Source: Azonexaceae bacterium (GTDB lineage Bacteria > Pseudomonadota > Gammaproteobacteria > Burkholderiales > Rhodocyclaceae). Taken from it: 64,000 nucleotides of DNA. Below the pieces are notes generated by a model, which saw only the letters and a program-made list of their open reading frames with translations, was not told the origin of the DNA and ran no database searches. Each line of letters begins with the position of its first letter. Positions within the stretch are counted from its first letter, which is position 1. Location of the stretch: positions 1-64,000 of the forward strand of contig JAAXVL010000015.1 of assembly GCA_013335535.1 (NCBI GenBank), read 5' to 3'. Made by a program: the position numbers and the translations under genes. Below, one piece after another: positions 46,115 to 56,101 of this stretch.

Positions 46115-47106
46115 TTCCCACCCCTTTGATATCGGTTAACTGCGTTGTTGTGTTCATCCAGCGTCGACGAAAATTGGCTACTACCGTCGCCACGAGCAAC
46201 AAAATAAAGGACTTCACTTTGAGCCGGATTGAGTGCTGCGCGCAAGGATGCCTGCCCGGGCATGGAGATCGGAGTCGGCGGCAGACCTAGCCGAGTATAG
46301 GTATTGTACGGGGTGTCGGTTAGCAGGTCGCGCTTTCGCAGATTTCCATCGAAATTCTCGCCCAGACCATAGATCACCGTTGGATCGGTTTGCAGGAGCA
46401 TGCCCTTACGCAGGCGATTGACGAATACCGAGGCGACCAGATTTCTGTCTGCTTCCCGCCCGGTTTCCTTTTCAACAATCGATGCCATGACCAATGCCTC
46501 GCCAGGCGTCTTGTAGGGCAGCCCGGCAGCACGCTCGGCCCACTCAGCATCCAGTTTGCGCAGCATGGCCCGATTGGCGCGCGCCAGCAGTTCCAGATCA
46601 CTCGATTGCTTGTCAAAAAGATAGGTATCCGGAAACAGCTGGCCTTCCAGGCTGCTTACTTTGAGCCCCAGTTGCGCAATGATTTGCGCTTCGCTCATGC
46701 CGCTGGTCTCGTGAATCAGATCGGGATGCTTATCCATGCGCCCACGCCACTGGCGGAAAGTCCAGCCTTCAACCAGGGTCAGTTCGCCCTGCGTCACCTT
46801 GCCTTTGAGCAACTTATTGAGCAGTTGCATGGGGGTCACCCCCGTTTTCACCGCGTAACTTCCGGCCTTGATGGCCGTATCGGCCCGGTTCAAACGGGCC
46901 AGCGTGGCGAGCAGCGTCGGCTCGACATTGATGCCGGCCTCGCGCATCTGGGTGATGGCCGAACGCAGGCTGCTGCCCGCCGTCACCCGAAAATCGAGCG
47001 GCGAACCGCTCAATTGCAGCGGTTGATTGGCCCACCACCACAGGCCACCGGCGGTGATCGCCAAGAGCAAAAATATCGGAAGGAAAATCCTGGGGAAGAA
47101 GCGCAC
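46111..47106 (-). CDS. mltG: Endolytic transglycosylase MltG
   Basis: 331 residues from GTG 47106. One membrane segment (about 10-27), a LysM-like part, and the YceG/MltG domain with [16 protein letters not shown], the catalytic glutamate region [13 protein letters not shown] and [20 protein letters not shown]. It cuts nascent glycan strands. It heads the mltG-tmk-holB-pilZ-tatD operon, divergent from ygfZ. Confidence 0.94.
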   Translation of the reverse strand: MRFFPRIFLPIFLLLAITAGGLWWWANQPLQLSGSPLDFRVTAGSSLRSAITQMREAGINVEPTLLATLARLNRADTAIKAGSYAVKTGVTPMQLLNKLLKGKVTQGELTLVEGWTFRQWRGRMDKHPDLIHETSGMSEAQIIAQLGLKVSSLEGQLFPDTYLFDKQSSDLELLARANRAMLRKLDAEWAERAAGLPYKTPGEALVMASIVEKETGREADRNLVASVFVNRLRKGMLLQTDPTVIYGLGENFDGNLRKRDLLTDTPYNTYTRLGLPPTPISMPGQASLRAALNPAQSEVLYFVARGDGSSQFSSTLDEHNNAVNRYQRGGK

Positions 47107-47198
47107 GGGAACTCGAAGGGAGCAAGCAGGTCTTGCCCGTGTGGAACGAGCACGTTATAACGAGCGATATAATATCCGAAACCCCCTCAGGAGCCCTC

Positions 47199-48215
47199 AT
47201 GAATCCCCACTGGCGCAGCTTTCTGGAATCGACCGAAGGTGTCTTCGATAACGATTCGACCGAGCTTCTCAACTTCGGCGATGCCGCAGGCGAACTGCTC
47301 GCCGCAACGCAAAAAACTGTTGTCGTTCCGCTGACTCACCTCGGTCTGATCGAAGCCACAGGGGAAGAGGCCAAGACTTTCCTGCACAGCCAGTTCACCA
47401 GCGACATCAACCATCTGGCCGATGGCCAGGCCCAGCACGCCGGATGGTGCACGGCCAAGGGGCGGATGCAGGCGAGTTTCATCGTCTGGCGCCAGGGTGA
47501 GCGCTATCTGCTCGCGATTGCCGCCGACCTGCAGGAAGCAACGCAAAAACGCCTGCAAATGTTCGTCTTGCGGGCAAAAGTAAAACTGGCCACGCTGACC
47601 GACAGCACCGTCATGATCGGCCTCTCCGGCCCGCAAGCCGAAGAAGCGCTGGCCGATACCGGGCTGCCCAGCCCAGCTGAAGCAATGGCTACGACCACAG
47701 CCGACGGTGCAACTGTCATTCGTCTCGATGCCAAGCGTTTCATGATCGTGGCGCCGGAATCAGTGATGGCCGGGCTGTGGCAAAAACTCACTGTCAAAGC
47801 TCGCCCGGCTGGCCTACCCGCCTGGCGCTGGCTCGATATCCAGGCGGCCTTCCCGCTCGTCACCTTGGCCACCAAGGAAGAGTTCGTGCCGCAAATGGCC
47901 GATTTCGAAAAAATCGGCGGCGTCAGTTTCCACAAAGGCTGCTACCCGGGCCAGGAAATTGTTGCGCGCACCCAGTACCTCGGCAAGGTCAAACGTCATT
48001 TGCATCGCGTGACCAGTGCGCAGGAGCTGAAGGCCGGCGATGTCCTGCACTCTCCCGACAACCCGGATCAGTCTTGCGGTATGGTGATGACTGTCGCCCC
48101 GTCGCCGACTGGCGGATTTGAAGCACTGGCCGTCATCCAGAGCAATTTTGCCGGCAATGTGCGTCTTGGCTCGCTGGAAGGCCCCTCCATCCAGGCTGCT
48201 GCGGTCAACCCGTAA
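47199..48215 (+). CDS. ygfZ: Folate-binding Fe-S repair protein YgfZ
   Basis: 338 residues from ATG 47199, with AGGAG five bases ahead. The signature KGCYPGQEIVARTQY is present. A tetrahydrofolate-dependent GcvT relative that helps maintain certain Fe-S enzymes, thematically linked to the isc genes upstream but not co-transcribed. Its 3' end lies in a degenerate repeat copy. Confidence 0.95.
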   Translation: MNPHWRSFLESTEGVFDNDSTELLNFGDAAGELLAATQKTVVVPLTHLGLIEATGEEAKTFLHSQFTSDINHLADGQAQHAGWCTAKGRMQASFIVWRQGERYLLAIAADLQEATQKRLQMFVLRAKVKLATLTDSTVMIGLSGPQAEEALADTGLPSPAEAMATTTADGATVIRLDAKRFMIVAPESVMAGLWQKLTVKARPAGLPAWRWLDIQAAFPLVTLATKEEFVPQMADFEKIGGVSFHKGCYPGQEIVARTQYLGKVKRHLHRVTSAQELKAGDVLHSPDNPDQSCGMVMTVAPSPTGGFEALAVIQSNFAGNVRLGSLEGPSIQAAAVNP

Positions 48216-48233
48216 ATTCGGCTAAAAATGAAA
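48200..48233 (+). repeat. Dispersed repeat, degenerate copy at ygfZ 3' end
   Basis: TGCGGTCAACCCGTAAATTC, then GGCTAAAAATGAAA. It holds the ygfZ stop and ends at the first base of the NRDE gene's start codon. Confidence 0.55.
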
Positions 48234-48951
48234 TGTGTCTGATCGTCGTCGGCTGGCGGGTTCATCCGGATTACCCGCTGGTCGTCGCAGCCAATCGCGA
48301 CGAGTTCTACGTACGGCCGACAGCATCGTTAGCACGCTGGCTCGATGCGCCGGAAGTCATCGGTGGGCTTGACCTCGAAGCAGGTGGCACGTGGCTTGGT
48401 GTCAGCGAATCCGGCCGCTTTGCGGCAGTCACCAATGTGCGAGAACCCGGCATGGCCAAAGGCGCGCAATCCCGCGGCAGACTGACGCGTGAATTCCTGA
48501 CAGCAAGATCATCGGCCGGGGAATACGCCGCGGGGATCGATGGCGCTCAGTATTCAGGCTTCAATCTGCTTCTCTGCGATGGCGATACGCTGGTTTATTG
48601 CTCGAATCGCGATGGCCAGCCACGCTCGCTGGCTCCGGGCATTTACGGCTTATCGAATCACCTGCTCGACAGCCCGTGGCCAAAACTGCTGGCTGCCCGC
48701 GAGAGTTTTGCCAAAGCATTGCCACGATTGCCCGATGAGTCTGCATTTTTCGAACTGCTGGCCGACCAAGCAATTGTCGCTGATGAAAACCTGCCGAGTA
48801 CCGGTGTTCCCATCGAATGGGAACGCCTATTGTCAGCCATCTTCGTCAAATCGGAAAGCTACGGCACACGGGCTTCAACGCTGCTCTGGCAAGGCGCTCG
48901 CGGCAAGATCACGGTTCACGAAAACAGCTTCGGCCCGAACGGCCAACCACT

Positions 48952-49961
<1,010 letters not shown>

Positions 49962-50034
49962 TCATTCATAAAACGGTGGCCAAAAAATGGTATTCGGGAG
50001 GCCGGCAAGTATAGCGCCACCGGGTAAGCTCGCC

Positions 50035-50616
50035 CTAGTTCCCCAGCAGCAACAGGCGGATGTCGGCAGTGATGTCATCAACACTGCTCGTATCCTTGAC
50101 ATAAAGCCGCAGGCGGCCGGCCGGATCGAAGACATAGGCGCCTGTCGAATGGTCGATGACATAGCCAAGCTCGCCTTCAACCGGTTTGCGCGCTGCGAAG
50201 ACGCGGAACTCTTGCGTGGCCGCCTTGATTTGCTCTGCATCACCACGCAAGCCAAGAAATGTCGGGTTGAACCACGGCACAAAATCCTTCAGACGATCGG
50301 CGCTGTCGCGCTCAGGATCAACCGTGACGAACAGGACCTGCACCCGCTCCGCATCTCCCCCCAGCGTCTTCATCACATCAGACAGCCGGGCCAGCATGGT
50401 CGGGCAAATATCAGGGCATGAGGTGTAGCCGAAGAACACCACGGTAGCCTTGCCCTGAAAATCGGTCAGTGATCTCTGCTGACCAAGGTGGTCGACAAGG
50501 GTTAGCTGACGCCCGAAAGTGGCGCCGGTCAGATCGGTATTTCGAAACGTCACGGGTGGCCGCTTGCAGGCCAGCAAGGTAGTAGCAGACAGGGCAAGAA
50601 AGAGTCGGCGTTTCAT
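50035..50616 (-). CDS. SCO1/SenC copper chaperone, lipoprotein
   Basis: 193 residues. Lipobox LLAC with C17; copper ligands C67, C71 (CPDIC) and H156. It delivers copper to the CuA site of cytochrome oxidase subunit II. Divergent from the cox cluster with 79 bases between, so it probably serves the same oxidase. Confidence 0.93.
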   Translation of the reverse strand: MKRRLFLALSATTLLACKRPPVTFRNTDLTGATFGRQLTLVDHLGQQRSLTDFQGKATVVFFGYTSCPDICPTMLARLSDVMKTLGGDAERVQVLFVTVDPERDSADRLKDFVPWFNPTFLGLRGDAEQIKAATQEFRVFAARKPVEGELGYVIDHSTGAYVFDPAGRLRLYVKDTSSVDDITADIRLLLLGN

Positions 50617-50695
50617 CGAGAAAATTATTTCTGAACTAATTCAGGAACATTGATTCTCAACCCAGAGGTCAGTTCTCACAAGGGGAGGGAACAGA

Positions 50696-51910
50696 ATGGC
50701 GAGTTGTACGCTTGAAACTCAGGCTGCGAAAGACGCAAAAGCAAACTCTGTTAGCCGACTGTTGCCCAGACTTTCCCCTCTACCCGCCCTGCTCTTGCCG
50801 GCTGTAGCCAGCGCTGAGTACAAGTTTAATTTCCCCGAGCCGGTCACGCCCATCGCCCGGGAAACACTGCACATCCACAACGAGTTCATGCTGATCATCA
50901 CCATTCTGTTCGTGGTGGTGTTCGCCATCATGATCTATTCGATGATCAGGCACCGAAAGAGCAGCGGCCACGCGCCGGCCAAGTTCACTGGACCCACCGG
51001 CGCACTGCAGTGGTTTTGGGCGTTGATTCCATTCGCCATCCTGCTTTTTATCGACTTCGTGCTGATGGGTATCCCGGCCGTGCAGGCCATCATCAACATG
51101 GAAGACACTCAGACCAAGGCCGACATGGTGCTCAAGGTCACCGGCATGCAGTGGAAGTGGCAGTACGAGTATCCGGAATCCGGCATCAAGTTCATCAGCA
51201 CGTTGGCCACGCCACGCGACCAGATCAGCAATGCAGAGGCAAAAGGCGAGCATTACCTGCTCGAAGTCGACAAGCCAGTTGTCTTGCCGGTCGGCAAGAA
51301 GGTGCGCGTCCTTCTCACGTCGACCGATGTCATCCACACCTGGTGGGTGCCGCAATTCGGCGTCAAGCGCGACGCCATTCCCGGCTTCCTGCGCGAAACC
51401 TGGGTGCTGATCGAAAAACCCGGCATCTATCGCGGCCAATGCGCCGAACTGTGTGGCAAGGACCACGGCTTCATGCCGGTGGTCGTCCATGCCGTGCCGG
51501 AGCCCGAGTATCTCGCCTGGGTCGAAGCGCAAAAGGCCGAAGCCAAGGCCGCAGCGGGCGGAGCCGACCGGACCTGGAGCAAGGACGAACTGGTAACCGA
51601 AGGCAAGGCGGTCTATGAAAAGGTTTGCGCCGCCTGCCACCAACCCGACGGCAAGGGTTTGCCACCCGCTTTCCCGGCTTTAGCCGGGAGCAAGATTGTC
51701 AATGGTCCTCTACTCGACATGAACGGCAAGGTCATCAAGGACAGCCATGTCGACCGGGTGCTGCACGGCAAGGCCGGCACGGCGATGCAGGCATTCAGCG
51801 CCAGCTTGTCCGATGTCGAGTTGGCGGCCGTCATCACCTACGAACGCAACAGTTTCGGCAACCAGATGGGCGACATGATCCAGCCAGCCCAGATCAAGTC
51901 CCTGCGTTAG
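50696..51910 (+). CDS. coxB: Cytochrome c oxidase subunit II with cytochrome c domain
   Basis: 404 residues with GGGAGGGA ahead of ATG. Signal peptide, two membrane segments (about 63-84, 106-128), CuA domain with H214, C249, E251, C253, H257 and M260, then a cytochrome c domain with CAACH (C311, C314, H315) and likely axial M364. This is a caa3-type subunit. The start of the second membrane segment reads GALQWFWALIP; other A-family subunits have LExxWTxxP there, so the K-pathway entrance glutamate is a glutamine (Q105). Confidence 0.95.
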   Translation: MASCTLETQAAKDAKANSVSRLLPRLSPLPALLLPAVASAEYKFNFPEPVTPIARETLHIHNEFMLIITILFVVVFAIMIYSMIRHRKSSGHAPAKFTGPTGALQWFWALIPFAILLFIDFVLMGIPAVQAIINMEDTQTKADMVLKVTGMQWKWQYEYPESGIKFISTLATPRDQISNAEAKGEHYLLEVDKPVVLPVGKKVRVLLTSTDVIHTWWVPQFGVKRDAIPGFLRETWVLIEKPGIYRGQCAELCGKDHGFMPVVVHAVPEPEYLAWVEAQKAEAKAAAGGADRTWSKDELVTEGKAVYEKVCAACHQPDGKGLPPAFPALAGSKIVNGPLLDMNGKVIKDSHVDRVLHGKAGTAMQAFSASLSDVELAAVITYERNSFGNQMGDMIQPAQIKSLR

Positions 51911-51920
51911 GAGACGAGCG

Positions 51921-53516
51921 ATGATCACAGCCACCACCCACGCCGCCGAACACCCGGCTGAACATTATCCCGGCGGCCTGATGCGCTGGCTGACGACGAC
52001 GAATCACAAGGACATCGGCACGATGTACCTGACCTTCTCGCTGATCATGTTCTTCGTCGGTGGCCTGATGATCCTCGCCGTCCGGGCTGAACTGTTCCAG
52101 CCCGGCCTGCAGTTGATGAAGCCGGAGTTCTTCAACCAGCTTATCGGCGTCCATGCCCTGGTGATGATCTTCGCCGCGCTGATGCCGGCCGCCACCGGCT
52201 TTGCCAACTGGATGCTGCCGCTGATGATCGGCGCACCGGACATGGCGCTGCCCCGCCTCAACAACTGGGGCTTCTGGCTGCTGCCGCCGGCCGCCATCCT
52301 GCTCACCCTGCCCTTCACGCTGGCACTGTTCGGCATCGGCGATGGCGCGCTGGCCACCGGCTGGACCTTCTATGCGCCACTTTCGGTGCAGGGCGGCATG
52401 GGGGTCGATTTCGCCATCCTCGCCGTTCACATCCTCGGCATTTCGTCGATCATGGGCTCGATCAACATCATCGTCACCATCTTCAACATGCGCGCCCCTG
52501 GCATGACGATGATGAAGCTGCCGCTCTTTGCCTGGGGCTGGCTGATCACCGCCTTCCTGCTCATTGCTACGCTGCCCGTGCTGGCCGGTGCGGTGACCAT
52601 GCTGCTCACCGACCGTCATTTCGGCACGCATTTCTTCGACGCGGCCGGCGGCGGCGATCCCATCCTCTTCCAGCACCTGTTCTGGTTCTTCGGTCATCCC
52701 GAGGTGTATATCCTGCTGCTTCCTGTCTGGGGCCTGATGCCGCACGTGCTGTCGACGTTCTCGCGCAAGCCGGCCTATGGTTACAAGGCGCAGGTCTATA
52801 GCTTCATTGCGATCGGCCTGCTTTCGGTCGTCGTCTGGGCGCACCACTTCTTTACGGCCGGCATGCCGGTGCCGGCGCTGATCTACTTCATGTTCAGCAC
52901 CATGGCCATTTCGCTGCCGCTGGCCGTGCTCTTCTTTTGCTGGATCGCAACGATGTGGAAAGGCGCGATGACATTCGAGACGCCGATGCTGTTCGCCGTT
53001 GGCTTCATCGTGCTGTTCGGCATTGCCGGCCTGACCGGCTTGATCCTTGCCGATGTCGCGGCCGATGCCCAGTACCATCACAGCTATTTCGTCGTCGCCC
53101 ACTTCCATTACGCGCTGTTCGCCGGCGGCATCATGGGCGTCATGACCGGCGTCTATTACTGGCTGCCCAAATGGACCGGCCACATGTACAGCGAAAAGCT
53201 AGGCAAGCTGCATTTCTGGCTGACGGTCTTTTCGTTCAATCTGACCTTCATTCCCCAGTTTTTCCTCGGCCTGGCCGGCATGCCGCGACGCATTCCCGAC
53301 TACGCCCTGCAGTTCGCCGAGTTCAATGCGATCTCGACCTTGGGCGCCTTTGTCCTCGGTATCAGCCAGTTGCTATTTGCCTGGAACATCTGGTGTTGTG
53401 TGCGGGGCGGCCCAAAGGTCGAGAGCCGCGTCTGGGAGGGGGCGGAGGGCCTGGAATGGGAGCTCTCATCGCCACCGCCCCACCATAGCTGGGAAATCCA
53501 GCCGGTGATCAAATGA
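51921..53516 (+). CDS. coxA: Cytochrome c oxidase subunit I, K-pathway residues missing
   Basis: 531 residues, about twelve membrane segments. Heme a ligands H78 and H396, heme a3 ligand H394, CuB ligands H259, H308, H309, crosslinking Y263 and E261 in GHPEVYI. D-pathway D107 and N115 in APDMALPRLNN are intact. The K-pathway segment normally PTGxK reads P333-L-A-V-L337, so the lysine and threonine are leucines, and the serine of the GIISHV segment is P274. The YHDTY motif is YHHSY. See findings. Overlaps the next small gene by ATGA. Confidence 0.95.
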   Translation: MITATTHAAEHPAEHYPGGLMRWLTTTNHKDIGTMYLTFSLIMFFVGGLMILAVRAELFQPGLQLMKPEFFNQLIGVHALVMIFAALMPAATGFANWMLPLMIGAPDMALPRLNNWGFWLLPPAAILLTLPFTLALFGIGDGALATGWTFYAPLSVQGGMGVDFAILAVHILGISSIMGSINIIVTIFNMRAPGMTMMKLPLFAWGWLITAFLLIATLPVLAGAVTMLLTDRHFGTHFFDAAGGGDPILFQHLFWFFGHPEVYILLLPVWGLMPHVLSTFSRKPAYGYKAQVYSFIAIGLLSVVVWAHHFFTAGMPVPALIYFMFSTMAISLPLAVLFFCWIATMWKGAMTFETPMLFAVGFIVLFGIAGLTGLILADVAADAQYHHSYFVVAHFHYALFAGGIMGVMTGVYYWLPKWTGHMYSEKLGKLHFWLTVFSFNLTFIPQFFLGLAGMPRRIPDYALQFAEFNAISTLGAFVLGISQLLFAWNIWCCVRGGPKVESRVWEGAEGLEWELSSPPPHHSWEIQPVIK

Positions 53517-53650
53517 GCGACGAGCACCTGACCCCGGCTTTCACCGATGCCGACCTCGCCCACCGCCGTGCCGCGTCACGCCGCCTTGGCTGGCTGCTCG
53601 GCGCTATCGTACTGGTCATTTACCTCATCGGCCTGTTCATCAAGCGTTAG
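53513..53650 (+). CDS. Small single-span membrane protein in the cox operon
   Basis: 45 residues. Hydrophilic N-terminus with paired arginines (HRRAASRR), then one membrane segment (about 25-43) ending FIKR. Its ATG overlaps the coxA stop. Resembles the tiny hydrophobic proteins (CoxIV/CcoQ-like) of other oxidase operons by position and shape only. Confidence 0.75.
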   Translation: MSDEHLTPAFTDADLAHRRAASRRLGWLLGAIVLVIYLIGLFIKR

Positions 53651-53654
53651 CACC

Positions 53655-54278
53655 ATGGAACATGTCCAGCCCACCCCAGCTCGCCATAACCGCCTGATCG
53701 GCAAGCTGTTGCTGATGGTGGCCGGGGCTTTCGTTTTTGCCTTCGCGCTGGTGCCGCTTTATGACGTACTCTGCGCAGCCACCGGCTTCAATGGCAAGAC
53801 GGCCGGCTTGGGCGTCGGCTCAGGTGAAATTCGCGACGGTTTCGGGGTCGGCGGACTGCAGAGCGCTGCCGCTCCGGCCCCAAAGGTCGATACCGGGCGC
53901 ACTGTCCGTGTTGAATTCACCGGCACCGTAATGCCCGGCCTGCCCTGGGACATGCGGCCACTGACTATCAGCCTCGACATCCACCCCGGCGAGCTGCAGC
54001 AAGTCAGCTATCTGGTGCGCAATACGTCAAACCGGACGATAGTCGGACAGGCCGTACCAAGCGTGACTCCCGGTCAGGCTGCACAACACTTCGAAAAGAT
54101 CGAATGCTTCTGTTTTTCGCAGCAAACGCTAGGTCCAGGTGAGGCGCGCGAAATGCCGCTGGCGTTCATCGTCAAACCCGAGGTCGACCGCAATATCAGC
54201 CACATCACCCTGTCCTACGCCTTTTTCAGCATCGATGGACAACGCCAGACACTGACCAGCAGCAGGGAGGCCCGATGA
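53655..54278 (+). CDS. ctaG: Cytochrome c oxidase assembly protein CtaG (Cox11)
   Basis: 207 residues from ATG 53655. One membrane segment (about 17-37), then the copper-binding domain with IECFCFSQQTL and the usual GQAVPSVTPGQAAQHF. Delivers copper to CuB. Overlaps coxC by four bases. Confidence 0.95.
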   Translation: MEHVQPTPARHNRLIGKLLLMVAGAFVFAFALVPLYDVLCAATGFNGKTAGLGVGSGEIRDGFGVGGLQSAAAPAPKVDTGRTVRVEFTGTVMPGLPWDMRPLTISLDIHPGELQQVSYLVRNTSNRTIVGQAVPSVTPGQAAQHFEKIECFCFSQQTLGPGEAREMPLAFIVKPEVDRNISHITLSYAFFSIDGQRQTLTSSREAR

Positions 54279-55147
54279 AAACCGCTCCAGCTCACGCCGC
54301 ACACGCGGATCACTATTTCGTTCCCCAGCCCAGCCTGTACCCGGTGATCCTGTCGGTCGGCATGTTCCTGCTCGCCTTCGGTTTCATCCAGCTCATCAAC
54401 AACTTCGGTGCCGGCAAATGGGTCATGTTCGGCGGCACGGCGGTCATCCTCTATGTCCTCTTCGGCTGGTTCGGCAAGGTCATCGGCGAATCGCAGAGCG
54501 GTGCCTACCGCGACTGGGAGGACCGCTCATTCCGCTACGGCATGATCTGGTTCATCGCCACCGAAGTGATGTTCTTTGCCGCCTTCTTCGGCGCGCTATT
54601 TTACGTCCGGGTGATTTCAGTACCGACGCTGGGCGGCATGGAAGGCGCCCACGGCTTCAGCCTGTGGCCGGAGTTTGCCGGCACCTGGCCAACCAGCGGG
54701 CCGAAGGGCGCCAATTTCACGCCGATGGGTGCCTGGGGTATTCCGGCACTAAATACAGCGCTACTGCTGAGTTCAGGCGCCACCGTCACCTGGGCGCACT
54801 GGGGGCTGTTGCGCAACAAGCGTAGCCAACTGGCGCTCGGTCTGGCGGCCACGGTACTACTTGGCAGCACCTTCCTCGGCTTCCAGGCCTACGAATACCA
54901 CCACGCCTATGCCGAGCTCGGTCTGACCATGGGCGCCGGTGCCTACGGGGCGACCTTCTTCATGCTGACCGGCTTCCACGGTTTCCACGTCACGCTCGGT
55001 ACCATCATGCTCGCTGTCATCCTGCTGCGCAGCCTGAGCGGCCATTTCAGCGCAGAACGCCACTTCGCCTTCGAGGCGGTGGCCTGGTACTGGCACTTCG
55101 TCGATGTGGTCTGGTTGATCCTCTTCGTCTTCGTCTACTGGGTGTAG
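54275..55147 (+). CDS. coxC: Cytochrome c oxidase subunit III
   Basis: 290 residues, seven membrane segments. Ends GFHGFHVTLGTIMLAVILLRS, FEAVAWYWHFVDVVWLILFVFVYW, the family signature. Overlaps the minus-strand DUF2909 gene convergently by 13 bases. Confidence 0.96.
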   Translation: MKTAPAHAAHADHYFVPQPSLYPVILSVGMFLLAFGFIQLINNFGAGKWVMFGGTAVILYVLFGWFGKVIGESQSGAYRDWEDRSFRYGMIWFIATEVMFFAAFFGALFYVRVISVPTLGGMEGAHGFSLWPEFAGTWPTSGPKGANFTPMGAWGIPALNTALLLSSGATVTWAHWGLLRNKRSQLALGLAATVLLGSTFLGFQAYEYHHAYAELGLTMGAGAYGATFFMLTGFHGFHVTLGTIMLAVILLRSLSGHFSAERHFAFEAVAWYWHFVDVVWLILFVFVYWV

Positions 55148-55335
55148 CCGGGTATGAGACCGAACCTGAACCCGGCCAGCAGCACCAGGAAGAGCGCGAT
55201 GGACAGCCCGATGCGCAGGGTCAGCGCCCGCACCGTCCGCTCGCCGGCGCCCCGGTCGCGGTAGAGATAGAAGAGCCCGGAGAACAGGCTGCCGACTATG
55301 GCCACCAACAGCAAAACGACCACTAGCTTTAGCAT
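55135..55335 (-). CDS. DUF2909 twin-span membrane protein
   Basis: 66 residues from ATG 55335 with GGAGG ahead. Two membrane segments (about 2-22, 40-60) joined by YLYRDRGAGERTVRALTLRIGLS. DUF2909 proteins commonly sit beside coxC and SURF1 genes, usually on the opposite strand as here. Role unknown. Confidence 0.85.
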   Translation of the reverse strand: MLKLVVVLLLVAIVGSLFSGLFYLYRDRGAGERTVRALTLRIGLSIALFLVLLAGFRFGLIPGYTQ

Positions 55336-55360
55336 GGGCGAAGCCTCCGAAGGGATTTCC

Positions 55361-56101
55361 GTGGCCCAGTATGCGCGCCGGCCGGGCGGCGCCGCAAGGG
55401 CCAGCCGCAAGCAGGCGGTGATCCTTGGCGCCTTGCTGCTGGCGGTGCTGCTCCCGGTCTTCATCTCGCTCGGCCTCTGGCAATGGCGCAAGGCCGAGGC
55501 CAAAACTGCGCTGCAAATCGAACTCGACACCCGCAGCCACGACGCCGCCATTGCCATGCCAATCACGCTGGCCGATGTCGAGTCGCTACGCCATCACCGG
55601 GTCATCCTGCGCGGTACCTACGACGCTGCCCACCAGGTATTGATCGACAACCGCCTGCATCAGGAACAGGCCGGCTATCACGTCATCACGCCCCTGCAAC
55701 TGGCTGGATCGACCATGCATGTGCTGGTCAATCGCGGCTGGCTGGCCGCCCCGGCCGATCACCAACAGCAGCCGGTGGCCGAGGTGCCGACCGGTGAAAT
55801 CGAACTGAGCGGGATCACCGTACTGCCAACCCAACGGTTTTTTAACTTGATGCAGCAACCAACCAGCGGCTGGGCGCCGGTCTGGCAGAACCTCGACATC
55901 GAACGCTTCCGCTCGGCTGTGCCCTACCCGCTGCAAGGCCTGGTCATCCAGCTCGATCCAACGGCACCGGGCGGCTATGTGCGCGACTGGCCGCGCCCGG
56001 ACGAACGGGCCGACCGCCACCGCAGCTACGCCCTGCAATGGTTCGGTTTCGCCATCGCCAGCGTCGGCATCTGGGCCTATTTTCTGATCCGCCGGACATG
56101 A
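55361..56101 (+). CDS. SURF1 family cytochrome oxidase biogenesis protein
   Basis: 246 residues from GTG 55361, which has AAGGG seven bases ahead. ATG 55334 (nine residues longer) overlaps the ATG of DUF2909 on the other strand as CATG and lacks a ribosome site. Membrane segments near both ends; ISLGLWQWRKAEAK and LVNRGWLAAP are typical. It aids heme a insertion into CoxA. Confidence 0.9.
   Translation: MAQYARRPGGAARASRKQAVILGALLLAVLLPVFISLGLWQWRKAEAKTALQIELDTRSHDAAIAMPITLADVESLRHHRVILRGTYDAAHQVLIDNRLHQEQAGYHVITPLQLAGSTMHVLVNRGWLAAPADHQQQPVAEVPTGEIELSGITVLPTQRFFNLMQQPTSGWAPVWQNLDIERFRSAVPYPLQGLVIQLDPTAPGGYVRDWPRPDERADRHRSYALQWFGFAIASVGIWAYFLIRRT

Noticed and set aside
47168..47173. TATAAT ahead of ygfZ as a promoter
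   Set aside because: No -35 at a suitable distance; not strong enough to list as a feature.
51894..53183. Long minus-strand open frame opposite coxA, rich in His, Asp and Gln
   Set aside because: Antisense shadow of a membrane protein gene; composition is what such shadows give.
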